From Hydractinia symbiolongicarpus (Eukaryota > Cnidaria > Hydrozoa > Anthoathecata > Hydractiniidae): DNA of 64,000 bases. The stretch covers positions 13,307,501 to 13,371,500 of the forward strand of contig NC_079881.1 in the NCBI RefSeq assembly GCF_029227915.1, read 5' to 3'. Under the pieces are notes generated by a model. It saw only the letters and a program-made list of their open reading frames with translations, had not been told where the DNA came from and did no database searches. Of the stretch, positions 63,316-64,000 are shown one piece after another (position 1 is the stretch's first letter; every line of letters starts with the position of its first letter). The position numbers were made by a program, and so were the translations under genes.

Positions 63316-64000
63316 TGAACCACTTGTTTCCACGAGCCCATATAAGTGGCCATCGCTCTATTCCTTTCAATCTCAATGGGCTTCGAAGCATTAAGTCGTT
63401 TTCTTGATCGCCAGGTTCTTAGAACGCTGCTAACTACTTGTAAAGGGCTTCCAAGGCTGTAATATAGCCATTTACGGCCTAATACGGAGTCTACACGTAA
63501 ATCACGTAATTGCACGTGGCCTGAAAAGTTGGTATCGTGATATTCCTTTTAATCTCAATAGAATTTAAAACATTAAGTCGTTTTCCTGACCGCCAGGTTC
63601 TCAGAACGATGTTAACTACGTGTACAGGCATTCCAAGGCTGTAATATGGCCATTTACAGGGTAATACGGAGTCTACACGTAATTCACGTGGTTCCAGGTG
63701 CCCAGACAAGTTGCCATCGCTCTATTCCTTTCAATCTCAATGGGCTTCGAAGCATTAAGTCGTTTTCTTGATCGCCAGGATCTTAGAACGCTGCTAACTA
63801 CTTGTAAAGGGCTTCCAAGGCTGTAATATAGCCATTTACGGCCTAATACGGAGTCTACACGTAAATCACGTAATTGCACGTGGCCTGACAAGTTGGTATC
63901 GGTATATTCCTTTCAATCTCAATGGACTTCAAAGCATTAAGTCGTTTTCCTGACCGCCAGGTTCTCAGAACGCTGCTAACTTTGTGTACAGGCCTTCCAA
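63309..64000 (+). repeat. Family A block related to 53.2-53.7 kb
   Basis: The ttgtaaagggcttccaagg and cacgtaattgcacgtggcc variants at 63436-63900 match those at 53560-53645 (offset about 10,240). They are themselves repeated every two monomers here (for example 63309-63515 and 63673-63891, 364 apart). The array continues past the right edge of the window. Confidence 0.75.

Larger units (their letters stand above)
1..64000 (+). repeat. 182-bp tandem satellite array filling the window
   Basis: Every part of the window can be read as copies of one monomer. Landmarks such as cattaagtcg, gaacgctgctaac, ggccatttacgg, agtctacacgtaa and cagacaagttg return in the same order every 180-182 bases. For example, gcatta lies at 8143, 8325 and (as gtatta) 8507, exactly 182 apart. 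Several larger offsets are exact multiples of 182 (364, 728, 2548, 3094). All copies I inspected point the same way and no inversion was seen. About 350 monomers are present. No unique sequence, transposon, gene or RNA gene interrupts the array, and it runs off both ends of the window. Known satellites with this layout mostly lie at eukaryotic centromeres or in heterochromatin; that location is an inference here. I do not recognise the family by name. Confidence 0.97.
30740..64000 (+). repeat. Long pure family A domain
   Basis: No family B monomer was seen from about 30.74 kb to the right end, a run of roughly 180 family A monomers. Several right-half forms follow one another in favoured orders: gaccttataaagag with acaagcacag; ggactaataagg with gtgaaccacttgg; gcgtaatacgg with gtaattcacgtgg; and ggcctaatacgg with aatttcacg. 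The larger duplications of 3,596, 6,569, 1,454 and 3,094 bp lie in this domain. Confidence 0.88.

Noticed and set aside
1-64000. CRISPR array
   Set aside because: The repeats are contiguous, 182 bp long and mutually divergent. There are no short identical repeats separated by unique spacers, and no cas genes.
1-64000. Ancient dimer origin of the 182-bp monomer (two about 91-bp halves)
   Set aside because: The two halves share only weak words such as ctacgtgtac/ctacacgtaa and attccaag/attccacg. The similarity is too low to assert by eye.
1-64000. Transposable elements, telomere repeats, tRNA or rRNA genes
   Set aside because: No long terminal repeats, target-site duplications, poly-A tails, telomere-like hexamers or heptamers, or conserved RNA gene motifs were seen. 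All sequence fits the satellite.

Overview
The whole 64,000-base window is one uninterrupted tandem satellite array. The basic monomer is 182 bp, always in the same head-to-tail orientation, and the window holds roughly 350 copies. I found no convincing protein-coding gene, rRNA, tRNA, transposable element or unique (non-repeat) sequence. This is the architecture of a eukaryotic satellite block, most simply centromeric or pericentromeric heterochromatin. The sequence does not let me name the species. A representative monomer is about 47% G+C with 11 CpG dinucleotides against about 10 expected, so CpG is not depleted. That argues weakly against a heavily CpG-methylated, CpG-decayed genome, or for very recent homogenisation.

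Two monomer families share the array. Family A (diagnostic pieces ttccaaggctgtaatatgg, gccatttacg, cgaagcattaag; 182 bp) fills most of the window and everything after about 30.74 kb. Family B (diagnostic pieces tttaaagcctgtaatatgg, ccattcggctgttcc, ggtctacgatg; 180-182 bp) occupies discrete blocks at about 0.53-1.1, 2.48-5.38, 13.24-19.55, 19.79-21.33, 25.89-26.47 and 27.84-30.74 kb. Family B also carries a recurrent short monomer of 147-148 bp with a 34-bp internal deletion.

Above the monomer level the array has nested higher-order repeats. The largest is a 25,361-bp offset: bases 1-13146 reappear at 25362-38507, with only a handful of substitutions seen. Smaller units are a 1,055-bp unit in about 3.2 copies (15070-18456), a 1,635-bp unit in two copies (22022-25291), a 3,596-bp unit (34768-42330), a 6,569-bp unit (41013-53603), a 17-monomer unit of 3,094 bp (57345-61239) and a 4-monomer unit of 728 bp (about 42.9-44.1 kb). 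Copies often differ by whole-monomer insertions or deletions (182, 364, 546 bp) and by short patches copied from elsewhere in the array. These are the signatures of unequal exchange and gene conversion.

Many open frames of 65-100 codons occur, mostly on the minus strand. They are explained by the repeat itself and I do not annotate them as genes. What is worth a second look is the repeat hierarchy, the two-family mosaic, datable duplication steps, conversion tracts, and a set of short palindromes (GTTCTcAGAAC, ATGGCCAT, CACGTG, TTCGAA) carried by many monomers.
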